Assembly (NCBI GenBank): GCA_000708835.1
Contig: DF237191.1
Coordinates: forward strand, 65,930 to 129,929
Reading direction: 5' to 3'
Length of the DNA stretch: 64,000 bases
From: Klebsormidium nitens
Taxonomy: Eukaryota > Streptophyta > Klebsormidiophyceae > Klebsormidiales > Klebsormidiaceae
The position numbers and the translations under genes are program-made. Below are positions 1-11,820 of this stretch, one piece after another. A model generated the notes under the pieces. It had not been told where the DNA came from, ran no database searches, and saw only the letters and a list, made by a program, of their open reading frames with translations. How positions within the stretch are numbered: position 1 is the first letter of the stretch; every line of letters begins with the position of its first letter.

Positions 1-100
1 GCACATCTTACCCCCCACCTTTTCGAAGGATCGCCATATTTGAGCGAAGACAAGCAGGAACTTAGATGAAGACTGGATACAATCGAATGGCGCATCTCAC

Positions 101-3100
101 CCGCGCGCCTTGCCGCACCCGCACGTCGACGCCCCTGCTGTCGATGGAAATGAGCGCCGCGTCGTCCACTTCCTGGCCCAGCTCCTCCGCGAGGTGCCCG
201 CACAGGGGGTCCGAAAACTCGTTGTTCAGCACCTGGCAAGAGCAAAGACAAACAGCATCAGCTTCAAAGCTGGAAACCAAGGCCATTACTTTGTTCCATT
301 TGTAAAGCATCGTGCCAACACACCACCTAAGACAGGATAGGTCTGCGGCCGTGAACGCGGTAAAATTTTTGAAGGAGCGTCCGCGCATTCTGAAGACTCA
401 AGTCTCTCTGAAGGTGACCTGGTTTCTCTGTTTTACAGGACCGGAGACACCGTTCTTAGCACAGCAATGTCCTTCGCCCAAAAGGACGTTGAAGACGCTC
501 TTATACGAATAACCCATTTGTTCTGTGATAAGGACGGTCCAGGCTCAGGCGAAAAGTGATTGATAAAAGCCATTTGCATGTCGACTCTGCTGATACTACA
601 AAAATCTCGAGAGAGTTCCATGGGCGGACAGAAAGGGGTGGTGCAAAATCAGGAACGAAGAGCAACAGGAACTGAAATATTGCCCCGTTATCCAGACGGC
701 AGAAGTGCAACCAATCCAGCACGTTTTACCCCAGAAGCAGTGAGTGACGTAGCTTTGCTGACGCAACATAGGATCAGATCTTGTCTGCTAATACGTGATG
801 CTAAGATGTGAACTTTGACCAAACTCCCGCCTGGCAGTGCTGTGAACTCCTCCGTTCTCATTCGCGACTTCCCTACGTACAAACCCCCATGCTTACCTGG
901 AGCGTCTCGCTGACGTTCGAGGCAGCGATGATGTCCGGTTTCGCTGCGGAGTATTCCTTGACATCGACCCAAGCGACCGTCCCAAAGCCCCCTACGAAGT
1001 AGATATCGCTGCACGCGCAAAAAGGCAGCGCTTAGTATCAACAAACACTTGACGCTTTGAAGACTCGATAAAAACTTCCACAATCGGGTTAGGAACATCC
1101 GGTCATGTGCACACAGCCCGTCCGTTTGAGTGAAGGTCGGTGGCAGAAGCTGAATAAGGGTTCTAATCTTTGAAACAGTGAGCACCTCTCTGTTCGCAGA
1201 GCATTGACATAACAACAATGATAGGTACGCACCCGTCCGCTGATGCTGTTTACGAGGAAGGAAGTAAGCCATGCATCACGACACAAGCAAAAACTTTTGG
1301 GAGCATTTTGAAAGGGTTGAAAAAAGGACAATTTGTCCAACTGTCCGCTTTCTATTCCTCCGAGCAGCCTGCGCTTTCCGACAGCAACTCACCTAATATT
1401 AGCCATCCGGTAGAAGTAAAAGTTGCCCCACTGGAACGACGCCCCGTGGTTGTGCTTGGCGCTATGCAGCTTCTGTGCCCATTCCTGAAACAAAAGAGCA
1501 AGAGTCAACACGAGCAAGGGTGGAGCTTGGTAAGGCTCGCAGGGCTCTATTGGCCCGCCTGCCTGACCATTCACCGAATCAGAAGACAGAGCCGTCATCT
1601 TCTTCACGCCTCGTCTGCAAGTTGAACCGCAGTCGGACGGAGCCCCATGTCCGAAGGTCGAGATCGGCCGGGGAAGGAATGCCCCTAGACCTCCACACTG
1701 CGACCTTGCCCGCACAGCACACTAAAATTCTTGCACTCCGTCAGCGACTGGTAAAACCAAAGGTCAGGTTCTCAACCGCTCATTTTAAACAATGCGCGAG
1801 AACACGACAAGCATGGCAGAAGACTTTGCATCGACCACCCTCTGCGGTCGCCCTTTCTCACCTGCTGTTCCTGTGGCAGTGGGTACACGTCACCAAAGAT
1901 GGTCACGCGCGCGTTGGCGAGCCCGGACCAGCCTGGAATCTGAACGACGAGCGTGCACCGGGGGTCGGCCAAAATGTTTCGGGTGTGGATGGCGAGAGGG
2001 GAGAGGGAGAAGATCGGATCTGCACCAGATGAATGCGGCTAATCAACGTAAGTCGCGATTATGATGAGTGTAAATGCTTTGGGGTGGAGGAGTAGAGGGA
2101 TTTGGTTCTGTTTTGCAGTAAATGCGGATGAGGCAATGTAACAATACGAGCTCTCCAAAACGACGCACCAAGTTGACGACAAGCTGTGTGGCTGATTTGA
2201 CAAGAAGGAAGTTACCTGGACCAAAAGCTAACGTCACCACAAGAAAGTCACTGCGTCTACAGGATATGCAACAACTTGTCCATTGGCCTCAATGGATCTG
2301 AAACTGAGACTCATGTAGTCCCATGGTTCTTACAATCATTGCCAATCGCGAGGATCATCAAGGAGCCGTAGAGACTGCACCTAAAAGGGTTTCAATATCG
2401 CTGTTGCGTACTCAACAGGACAGTTCGAAGTAGAAAGAAGGAATTGCAAGACGTGAAAAGCGAAACACGAGTTAACCCATCTGATATGAGAGCTGCATTC
2501 CTTATTCTCTAGAGAGTCAAGAAGGTAAACGCATCAATGCTTTTACCCTGGACGGTCAAAGAGAGAAATGTTTGCTGAAGGGGTACCAACCAATGTCGGG
2601 TTGATACCTAGGGCTTCAATCGACGACCCAGAGTCTGAGACTTCGGAAAAAGTCCCACGATGTTTCAGTCATAGCCGTCAGGAAGAGATTACGAGCAGAT
2701 GCGCGTGCTTTCTTAGCTGTCACTTCAGAGAAGCATGCTGAAACGCTTGCAAATTTCCGGGAACATACTGGCAATTGCGCCTCGGTAAAGTAGTAGTGCA
2801 GCCATGAGTCAGCTAATACAATCATTATGAATTGGGGATGATTACAGTAGAACATCGCCCGCGTTTCAGTCATTCGCGAGTACTTCCATCGGCAGGCCGC
2901 CTCTTTCAAAGTCGTTTGCGGTCTACAGAATCACCAATAAGGAAAGAGAGTTTTGCAAACCATGATGACGATTAATGGGAACCAAAGAACGAGTTGCAAA
3001 TGAGCAGACAGCGTCCATGAATGATCCTCGTCGACGTCGGTGCCCGTGCCCAATTCGAAAAGCTGTGGGAATGCATCCTTGTAGTATGTGACCAGGGTGA

Positions 3101-5703
3101 GGGAATACAAAATCTGAACGGCAAATACTGAGACCGAAGCAAACCTTGACACCAACGCTCCGCAGTGTCGGGACAATCATAGCCAGACTCGAGGGAAAGG
3201 CAGAACCCGAAAATTTAAGCTGGAAAGGCCTCCTGATCCCACAATCTCTATCCAGCGGCGTGTATCAAGTACGACTCTTTGCTCAGAAGCATCCGCGAAG
3301 AGGACACAGAGCAGAGTCTGCAGCGCGTGCATGGTGTGGAGTAAGTATTGTCAAAAAGCGCATCCTTTCGAGCGATGCATGGCTCTCGCCATCTTCGACC
3401 AATAATGCACATGAGCAGTTTCAAGCAGACAGGACCAGAGTAAACCAACTGGCTTCGATGCGGATAACACTTGGCGTTGACCAAGCCGCGCAAGGGGGGA
3501 AGTCATCATTGCCAACGGTGCTTTGGAGAGTTTGATATGCTCGACTCGCGCCTACTCAAAAGATTGACACTACTGAAGGACGTTGGACGTCATTTGATCG
3601 TCTAGCTAGGAAAAAGGAGCGTCCCGCCTATGAGCCCCAAGCATGATGCTCCCGGGAATCGAGACAAACTCCATTGCTTTTTGTTCCTGCTCCTTGTCAC
3701 ACAAGCATTCGCTGCGTGGTCGTCAGCCCCCTCAGGATTTGAAAGCTTATGCAGGTTTGGCGAAGCCGCTGACAACACAAGAGGGGCTGCCGCGGTGATA
3801 TCTGGGGGGCGGGGACCCAAACCGAAAAGCCCAGAAAGTAAAAGAAAGTAAGAGGGGCTGCCGCCTTACGTCCTTCCTCGTCGGTTGTGAAGTCCACCAG
3901 CGAGCCAAAGGGGTAGCCTCGCCTGCGGTGGTGCATGCGCGACATCACAGTGCACAGGTGGGCGTACTTGGCCTGCAAAAACCACCCAGAACATTCAGGA
4001 AAGGGGACGCTAGACATCCATCGATGACCTGCGCCATCGACTGTTGGCGATGGACCAAATTACGGCCACTCGCGGACTGACATCTGGCACCATGTTTATC
4101 CAGACACTTCTGTCGCAGGGGCAATACAAGAAAGATACGGAGGTGCCGGTGTTGTCAAGGATAACTGAAGACAGAGATCCTAGGTCTGCCAAGGGGTACC
4201 AACGACCAGGATCGCAGTGCAAAAGATCGCCCCCAAGAACAATTCTGAATTTCACTGATGTGGAATATGCAAGTCGCCAAGCACACCTGCCGCCACAGCC
4301 ACCCGAACACCGCTGTGTAGAGCGCAGCATTTAGGATGAAATGTGGAAGACAGCTTTTCATGTGTAATGAAACTTGGCTCACCTGAGCAACCAGGTTCCG
4401 GACAGCTACCGCAGGCGGGGGCAATCCATGCGACGACGTGGCACTTTGCACCCCCCCTGAAATGGGGGTACGGAACAGACCAGACCTGCCTGCATTTGTT
4501 GGGCTTGGTGGCCCCCCCTGCTTGATTGGGGGTGGGCTGGGAACAGACAAATGGTTGGGGGAGTCTATGGTTCGCAGCTGGTAATAAGCCTGCAGACAGA
4601 ATTAGCTTCGATGAGGGCAGCATTCAGCAAACGGACAGGCTAAAGAAGTCCACAATAACTGCATTTCTTTCTTTGTGAGAGGTTTGAGAGGACACACAGA
4701 GCATGTACCAGAAGGGAAGTATGCTCTCAACAACCTCCTGGTCTAGGAAGACGATCAGGCAGACTGGATCATGCTAGATGATCCCTCTGACCCACCTTTC
4801 AGGCCTGCATTTCTGAGATGCGCATCAGTCTTGGAAAATTCAAAGTGTGACACAATACAGGTATAATGCTTGATCAGTGCACGATCGCTTTGCCACCAAT
4901 GGGTGTTTTTCAACAAGCAACGATACATCGGTGGCAAAAACACAAGCTACCAAAACTCCTCGCAGTTCAAACAGACTGACAGCCTGAAACATTCTCCAAC
5001 ATCGATTGCAACTTATCGTGAGCATTTCACCGAATCCTGCAGCAGAACCGCTACAGCGCAATGTTGATCCTGAGACCTCTGAGAGGACAAGTTTTCCACT
5101 CGCTCGTCTTCCTTCATGAGCGAGCAAAATGAGTTTGCTTTGGAGCTGGTAAAGGTGGTCGAGGATACGTGCCAACCGCTCAAATAAGTAGTTAGAAGCT
5201 CAGAGTAACTAAAATGTCTCTGTGCCTCATTTACAAAGTCACATTACCATCAAGAAGGGTGGTGCGAAATTCTGAAAGAGTACATTGCGGCTTATTGGGA
5301 AACACAAGCTTCAGAGATGTGAAACTTGAAGAAAGTCCAGCAAATCACTCACAACTTCAGGCGTCGGTTCCAGGAACTCAATCGGCAAGTCTGCCACACC
5401 ATCCGTGTCGTCCGAGTCCTCCTCTCCTTGGGCCCTCGCTCCCGTGCTTTTTGAAACCCTAACCCGTCCACTCGATCCCCTCTCCGCGTTTTGCGCCCAG
5501 CTAACCCCCTGGACTTCCCGCCCGAAAAGAGAGCTCCTCAAAGGGGCGAGCTTCTTTGCCCCCGTGGCCCTGTAGAGGTGCGCGCCAAAATCAGGATTGG
5601 CGGAGTTGTAAGATGTGGATGCCCGGCTTTCTGCCTCGTGGGAGGCAGCAGAAGGGTTCCAGGCAGACACGTGCGGCTGAAGGGCGACGCGAGAGGCCGC
5701 CAT
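101..5703 (-). CDS. HugZ/pyridoxamine-phosphate-oxidase-like FMN split-barrel protein (3' end beyond window)
   Basis: Exons in coding order: 5353-5703, 4383-4536, 3870-3972, 1862-2019, 1393-1484, 897-1008, 101-232; the last exon(s) lie off the left edge. The phase between the first two requires something extra; a 17-nt microexon at 4796-4812 would fit but is speculative. The N-terminal 117 residues are Ser/Ala/Arg-rich and look like a plastid transit region. The core reads AKYAHLCTVMSRMHHRR, YPFGSLVDF, PLAIHTRN, DPRCTLVVQIPGW, FGDVYPLP, QWGNFYFYRM and GGFGTVAWVDVKEY. This matches the plant split-barrel family that includes Arabidopsis At3g21140 and is related to bacterial HugZ haem-degrading proteins. 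The final visible exon (EVDDAALISIDSRGVDVRVR) resembles the family's DUF2470-like tail. FMN/haem binding and plastid location are family inferences. Exon 3 ends in phase 1 and exon 4 begins with the completing two bases, so the 1.85 kb intron between them is well supported. Confidence 0.85.
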
Positions 5704-7013
5704 GGCGCTGCTGTACTTGTCTCCGCCTGAGGCTGAGGCGCTGTTTCTTCCTCTGAAGCTTAAAGCTTCGCGCGAGTGGACGCGCGCTTTACGGCATTTG
5801 GGCCGCGGCCGCCAAGCCTACAGGCCCGCGGCCGCCCCTACCGCCCGGGCGCGGCCCGACGACCTACAGTAGCCGCGGGGCCCAGAAGAATTCAAAATTT
5901 TATTAGGATGTTCGAGGACCACAGTTCCCACTTAGCCAGACGTTCGCTGCCTTCAAGCTCAGGGCGCAAAGGAGAATCCAGACAAATCACGAATGACTAA
6001 GACGTTACGTAACGTGCACTACTCGCAGCTGTTCTGTCGATGGCTTCTGTTCAATCTGTTCTGACACTGGGAAGGCAGGAAGCTCGATGGGCGGCGCCAT
6101 GCTTCGTCGGCGAAAGCCTTTGATGCTGTCGACTGGGACCTTCTCGTGTCAGCTAAGATGGGCTCGAGTCTGTTACAGCAGTTTGTGCCCGGTTGCGATC
6201 GATAGATAGGGTCAATTTAACTTTAGTTTTGGCTGAATCTAGTGTAAGTTTAGGTACGTTTCCAGATTAGTTGACGTATGATCTTGGAGGGCATCTCAAC
6301 ACGTGGAAGATTCTCGCACGTCGGATGGACCTGCCCAGAGCCTCTACGGCTCGATGGTCACCCCTTTTCTACCTCGCCGGCTGAGATGTTAGATGACGTC
6401 AAAGCAATAGCTAAAGATTGGCTGATATTTAGTATCTAAATAGACCCTATCTATTGATTGCAACCGGGCAGCTTGCCCCGAAAATGCTGTAGACTCCCCC
6501 GTTGACGAAGCATCAATCCGCTAATTTAGTCGTATGATGTGTCTAAGATAGGATCCGTATCTAGAAATGCTGACGTGGAAAATCAAGTCTTGTGTATAGT
6601 CCGCACTGACTTGAGAGTTGTCGGCCTCAGGCCTGCTAGGCCGCGCACCCGTTGATGGCGCTTTCAACAGAGTAGGTTCTGCTTAACTTATTTTCGAGAA
6701 AACCTGGTACGTACGTTCTGATAAGCAAAAACTCGAATATACTTTGCAGACTATACCTTTCGCAGAGATCTCTTCCGAGAAGCGCACATTGACAGGCGCA
6801 GAAAAAGCCATGCAGAGAGATCGCCGTAGCTGGGGGCAGCTGTAGATTTTGGCGGGAAACACGCAGGGGCGTAAGACGCCAGTTGAAAGTACCGCGCTTC
6901 TGAAGAAAGTCCACTGCAACTCTTTGCACTCCTGCAGAAACGACTTGAACGAATCAACCGGTTTTTTAACCAACAAAAAAGTCTTCTTCTAACAGCAACA
7001 CAAGCCCATCAGC
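5704..7013. promoter_or_regulatory. Divergent intergenic region
   Basis: This 1.3 kb separates the start codons of two divergently transcribed genes and so probably carries both promoters and 5' UTRs. About 5790-5885 is strongly GC-rich, with several GCGGCCGC-like blocks just upstream of the minus-strand start. No TATA box could be assigned confidently. A MITE-like element at 6186-6470 is annotated separately. Confidence 0.45.
6186..6470. mobile_element. MITE-like element with 34-bp terminal inverted repeats
   Basis: The left end 6186-6219 and the reverse complement of 6437-6470 match at 31 of 34 positions, starting TGCCCGGTTG. The flanking pentamers are GTTTG (6181-6185) and GCTTG (6471-6475), a target-site duplication with one mismatch. 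The 285-bp element has no coding capacity. This structure is typical of a non-autonomous DNA transposon. The superfamily is not determined, and no second copy was noticed in this window. Confidence 0.6.
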
Positions 7014-10000
7014 ATGCAAGCGGCGCAGCCAGGAGCAGTGGCTTTCCCGCAAGGTGTGGTTCCGGGCGGAATGCCTTCACAGCAAACGGACGAAAGAGAA
7101 CAGCTTGGCCAGGCGTTTGTTGATGCCTCGCATACAGCGGCACCTGAACTCGGCATGCAGGGGCAATTCGCAGGCATTGAGCAGAGTTTGTGGAACCAGA
7201 TCACGCAATTGGTGGGGAGCGAAGCTGGGGAAATGTTACGTGGCAGTCTGCTCCTCTCGCCGAACCAGGAAGCCGTGAGAAAGTTTCTGTTGGCCGGGGG
7301 GGTGGCTCAGACTCCGACGCAGCAGGGAGAGATTCAGGGGGATCAACCAAGCATGCAATGGCAGGCAGGTTGCGGAGCCCAAGAACCGCCGTCCGCGTTT
7401 CCGATGCAGGACGTTCCGTTTGAGCCCTCGAGCGGAGCCGGAACCGGGAGCCAAGAGGCGTCTCTCAGCGCATGGGAACTAGGAGGGCCGCCAACGGATG
7501 CAGTGACGTCAGGAGAAGCGGTGACGTCAGAGAAGCATCTCGAGCGCCAGAATGCATTCAGAATTCCATTCGGCGGGCACACCTTCGATTCGGAAGCCGT
7601 TCCGCAACCCCTCCACCTTGAACCTCTCAGTCCCGACGGTCGGTCTCCTGAGAATACCCAAGCAGTTAAGACTTTCCAAGAGGGACAACAGTGGGTAAAC
7701 CTCCAAAGCGGTCAGGAAACCGTGCGCCAAGGAATGGGTGGCCACTTTGCTAACGTGGCAAGCACTCAGGATCCCATCAACGTCCAATCGATGCCAAGCC
7801 CCAAGACTGCTTCGAAGGGCGACGCAACATGCGGTCCGCAAGGGGAGGTGTCCCCTCTGGCTGCGCTGCTGCGCACCTTCATCGCGACCGGCTTCGAGCG
7901 ACAGCCCTCAGAGAGTGCGCCTCAGGGCGGTGCTTTCGGATTTACTCCCCCGGCCCCTTCAAAGGGCTTCCCGGCGCAGACATTTCCTGCGCAAAAGCAA
8001 CCGGGGGGGCAGCCTTCTGTCCTCGGAGAATTGGGAACGAAGCAATCGGAAGAAGCGCGAAACATGCCTCAGGAAAACATTCTGCCCGAGCAAGTTTTAA
8101 GTGGGGTCTTTTCGGGTCAGCCGCTGCCGAATCCAAACGGAGGTTTCCCGAGGGATCCCTCTCAAGGGGGCAGCCAGCAATACCAGCCGGGGCAGTTCTC
8201 CGGTTGGCAGTCTCTAGCCGGCCAGCCTCCCGGAGAACAGAATGTGACGGGGGGTCGGCAAACGGTAGAGGCGCTCGGTGGGCAGGGTCCAACCGGTGGG
8301 CGAACACCGGTTGGTGGGCAGTTCTCGTTCGGTGGGCCGTTTTCGCGCGGTGGGGAGTTCCCGGGTAGTGAGCAGATTCCAGTTGGACAAGATGGGGAGA
8401 AGAGTCGTATCGGCTTCCAGAACGACCAGCGTCAAAGCGGAAATGTCGAGAACGCAGGCCTTCCAAGTGGGCACTTCTTGAGTGCTGGGAGTTCTGGTGG
8501 GCAGTTCGCCGGGGCGTATCTGCAGGCAGGGGGTGCAACGTCTCAGGTAAACCTTACATTCGTTATCCTCTGGCAGAACTTGGCAAGAACCGCGGTTGAG
8601 AGAAATGAAAACATGGAAGATTGACTCTAACGATAGCCTTTCAAAACAGCCTCTAGACCTGGATACTCACCGCCGATGCTGTGATTTGTGGACGACTTTC
8701 TGTGGACACTTTGCAGAAGACTACTACATTGTCCATCTTGCAGCACTTTATAAATAGAATTTTCAAACGGACTGCAACCACATCGTTTCAGAAGCCTCGT
8801 GGTAATCGAATTTCCCGTCTAGTTTTAAAGTCGAAAATAGGGCACAGTTTTGTCTCCTCTTTCCGACGACGTTACACCGTTCTGCAGGCCCCTTTTCCCG
8901 GCGGTTCATCACCTTCCGGACAAATTCCAAGAACTCCAGGAGCGTTTCCGAGCGGGCAACCTCCACAAATTTTCAATGAAGCGCCTCTGCAGACACCTTT
9001 CCCGCCCGCTTTTGCCGCGTCGAACCCGGATACCCAATTGGGGGGGCCGTTCACTCCGTCGCAACAACCCACTCCGCAGCGCGTTCCGGCCAGCGGACCA
9101 ACGGAACTGTACCCCGCTCCAAAAGCTCCGACTCAGATCGTTCACCAGCACTTTCAACCGGCACAAAGCGTCCCGGCGAATCCAAACCTGCTGTCGCCGA
9201 TAAGCCTTCCCGCCGCACGGGGCCCTCTCCCGGATATGCGGCGCGGGCCCCTATTCTCACAGATGCAAGCCCCGCCTTTTTTCCCGGGTCAAGTAAATCT
9301 TTACCCGGGTCAAGTTAATCCCGCCGGACCCGCCGCCCAAGGTCCAATTAGAGCCCAGTTCGCGTTCGCAACACCGTTCCAGAACGCCTTCCGGCCAAGC
9401 GGTTACCAATCGGCGCAGTTTCCGGTGCCCGGTCCAAGCCCCCAGTTCTTTCCACGGGGCCAACGACCGGCAACTTTTCGCCGGCCAGCCTCTGTGCCCC
9501 CGAACGTTCCGTCGTTCCGCCCGGGGGAGCGCTTCCGTCCGTCCGGTCCGCTGCCGCCCCAGAATGTGGCCTACCGAGGAACTACGTGGCGAAGTGACGG
9601 ATGGACTCCCAGGTTTGGTCCCCCGGGTGGAGGTTTCGGGAGAGGGGCCCCCAGGGGAGGAAGAGGGTGGCGCGGGGGTTCGCGCTTTCGAGTGCCTGAT
9701 AGAGGGAATCAGCCCGAGGTGAGGAATGCTTGGAACTTCTGGACATTCTAAGTCTTATGTTTGATAAGACAGGTACTTCAGATTGAAAAAGACCATAATC
9801 ATCCAAATGAAGTACGTGATCTGGTTCTAGATTTCGTAGTCTGCGCCCCAACAGCATCGACGTTCCGACGGGCTTATCCTTGCTCCAATGGCGCATGTTG
9901 GCGTTCAAGTGTCTCGTTGTTTGCATCGAGACCCATCTGTGCCGACTCTGCATTGGTCCTCTGATGTTCCAAGGTTCAAGTGGTGTCATATCTCTCTATA

Positions 10001-10941
10001 GGAAGTCGAGTTGGTCATGTTACATTTTTGAATCTTTCTTTATAAACAGATGATTGGCTACCTTTGACTGACTGGTTGAACCATTGTCTCGTCGTGTGCA
10101 GCGCCCGGCGTACGGACCGCGTCCGCGGTATGTACCGTACGTTCGCAGCGACGTCCTGCTGCGTCAGCGCATGACCTTCGAGCACGTGCCCCGAAAACGT
10201 CAGCACGAGGAGGAGGAGGCGGCACGTGACGAGAAGCGCGCGCATGCGCCTGACGAGAAGAACAAAGACGAAATCTCGCTCGAGAGCAGCGCGGAATCCG
10301 TGCAGAAAGATAAGAACAGGGGCGGAAGCGCGGAATCGGGTGTCGTCGAGAAGGCGAAAGACGAAGACCGCGAGAGAGAAGAGCCGGGGAAGCAAGAAGA
10401 ACGGGGGGCGAGCGAATTGCCCGGTAAAGAGGACCGGGTGGTTCCAAAGCGGACGCATGTCAGGTTTTCGGAGGAGCAAGGGGGAGCGGAAACGGCGGAG
10501 GAGCAGAACGGAACGGCCGGAGAGGCGGAAGGAGAACCGGTGCAAAGTCCGGCGGTCGTGAATGCTGTTCCTGGAAGGGGAGGACATGAAACAGGAAAGA
10601 AAGCAGTGGCCTTCACGGAGAGAAGTGAGCTCACCAGAAACGGGCAGGAGCGGAACGCGGATCCGACCGGAACCCGGAACGCGGGTTCCGGTCAGCGAGC
10701 GGAAGGAGCATTACCTGGGGCGCCCCCCGTCCAGAATGCTGTGTCGAACGCACTCCCAAGACCGATGCAACCTCAATTTCAAAAAGCAGCAAACAGGTAT
10801 ATGTCGCAACGGGGAAAAGTCGGTGTGGACGGAGCAGCAGCGGATGCGCATATGCCGCAGCGAAACAAAGCGGCGGGAGCAGCCGTGACGTCGTATACGG
10901 GTCAGGTTCTGGAAGCCGCGGCGCTTTTGGGTGCGATTTGA
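7014..10941 (+). CDS. Low-complexity Q/G/P-rich protein with RGG box, 1067 aa
   Basis: Three exons, 7014-8546, 8888-9718 and 10102-10941, all joined in phase 0 with clear GT..AG borders. Residues 1-511 are Gln/Gly/Ser/Pro-rich, with degenerate GGQF, GGPF and GGEF elements near 415-450. Residues 512-788 are Pro/Phe/Gln-rich and end in an Arg-Gly segment (PRGGRGWRGGSRFR) typical of RNA-binding RGG boxes. Residues 789-1067 are highly charged (Glu/Lys/Arg), probably disordered or coiled coil, and contain a VRFSEE motif. No catalytic domain, signal peptide or membrane segment is seen. The composition suggests an RNA-associated, condensate-prone or scaffold protein, but this is inference; I recognise no named family. 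The start is the first ATG of the long open frame. A 5' UTR intron is possible because the sequence before it is pyrimidine-rich. Confidence 0.75.
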
Positions 10942-11820
10942 GGTCCATGTGAAGGTCCACATCGCTGGTAGATAATGAACATAGGCTAGGTGAGCATGAG
11001 ATATAGTGCTACATGTCATAGTCATCTGAAGCGGCTCAGCTACTTTCTTTCTCCATTCTGTAGCGCGGACCTGAGTAGTCACAAGATGTAAATCTCCTAA
11101 GATGCTATATCCTCATGTCTATAATTCAGTCTGCGGATGCAATGGTGTCCTACGGAGGATTTTGAAAAGTTGCAAACCCTCCATTTCAATCATGAGGATT
11201 GTTGATTTTGGGCAATTGATCGACAGGTTTGCATTCTCCACTTAAAAGCTGTATATCATCGCAATCCAGATATGATCATGACGCAACTTGTCTCTGGGGC
11301 CCACATTGAGATCTCAAACCCCGAAGATTGGACGCATGCAGAGTTCTGCTAGTACCAATAGCATTGTACGTGGCATGTGTGCACCTGTCGACCACTTATC
11401 TCAACTACTCTCATGCTAGGCTTTCAAGATTCTCGTCGACTTGCAGATACACGTATGACAAATCTCCTTATCTTATGCAACATTGCTCCCGTTGAGTGAA
11501 TCTAAAATGAACTTTGAAACAAGTAGCTGCTGTGGCTGCAAAGCCTGAACGCTCCCGAGTTCCGCAAACACTGAGTTTCTACAATCATTTTGCATGCTAT
11601 AATATGGGCAATGATTCGCTTAAGAACAGATTGGATTGCAGAATGCTGGTCAACATCTGCTCATAGTACGTTCTACTGTCATAAGAATCACCACCTTCAC
11701 TACACAAATACTCCACCTGATCTGCACACTGTTTTCAAGCGCAGAAAGTGGCTCTACATTGGTAATTGCCCCTGCCTCTTATAATCCAGGTGACTGATCG
11801 GGAATTATTACCCGGCTCTT
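10942..11820. other. Intergenic, convergent 3' ends
   Basis: These 880 bases lie between the stop of the Q-rich gene and the stop of the minus-strand K+ channel beta gene. They should hold both 3' UTRs and polyadenylation signals. I see no gene, RNA or strong repeat. Confidence 0.5.

Noticed and set aside
7942-8538. 198-residue minus-strand open frame opposite exon 1 of the Q-rich gene
   Set aside because: Antisense to a low-complexity exon, with repetitive His/Arg-rich translation that mirrors the sense repeats.
10015-10587. 190-residue minus-strand open frame opposite exon 3 of the Q-rich gene
   Set aside because: It is a shadow of a GC-rich coding exon; the plus strand has phase-consistent splicing and a protein-like composition.
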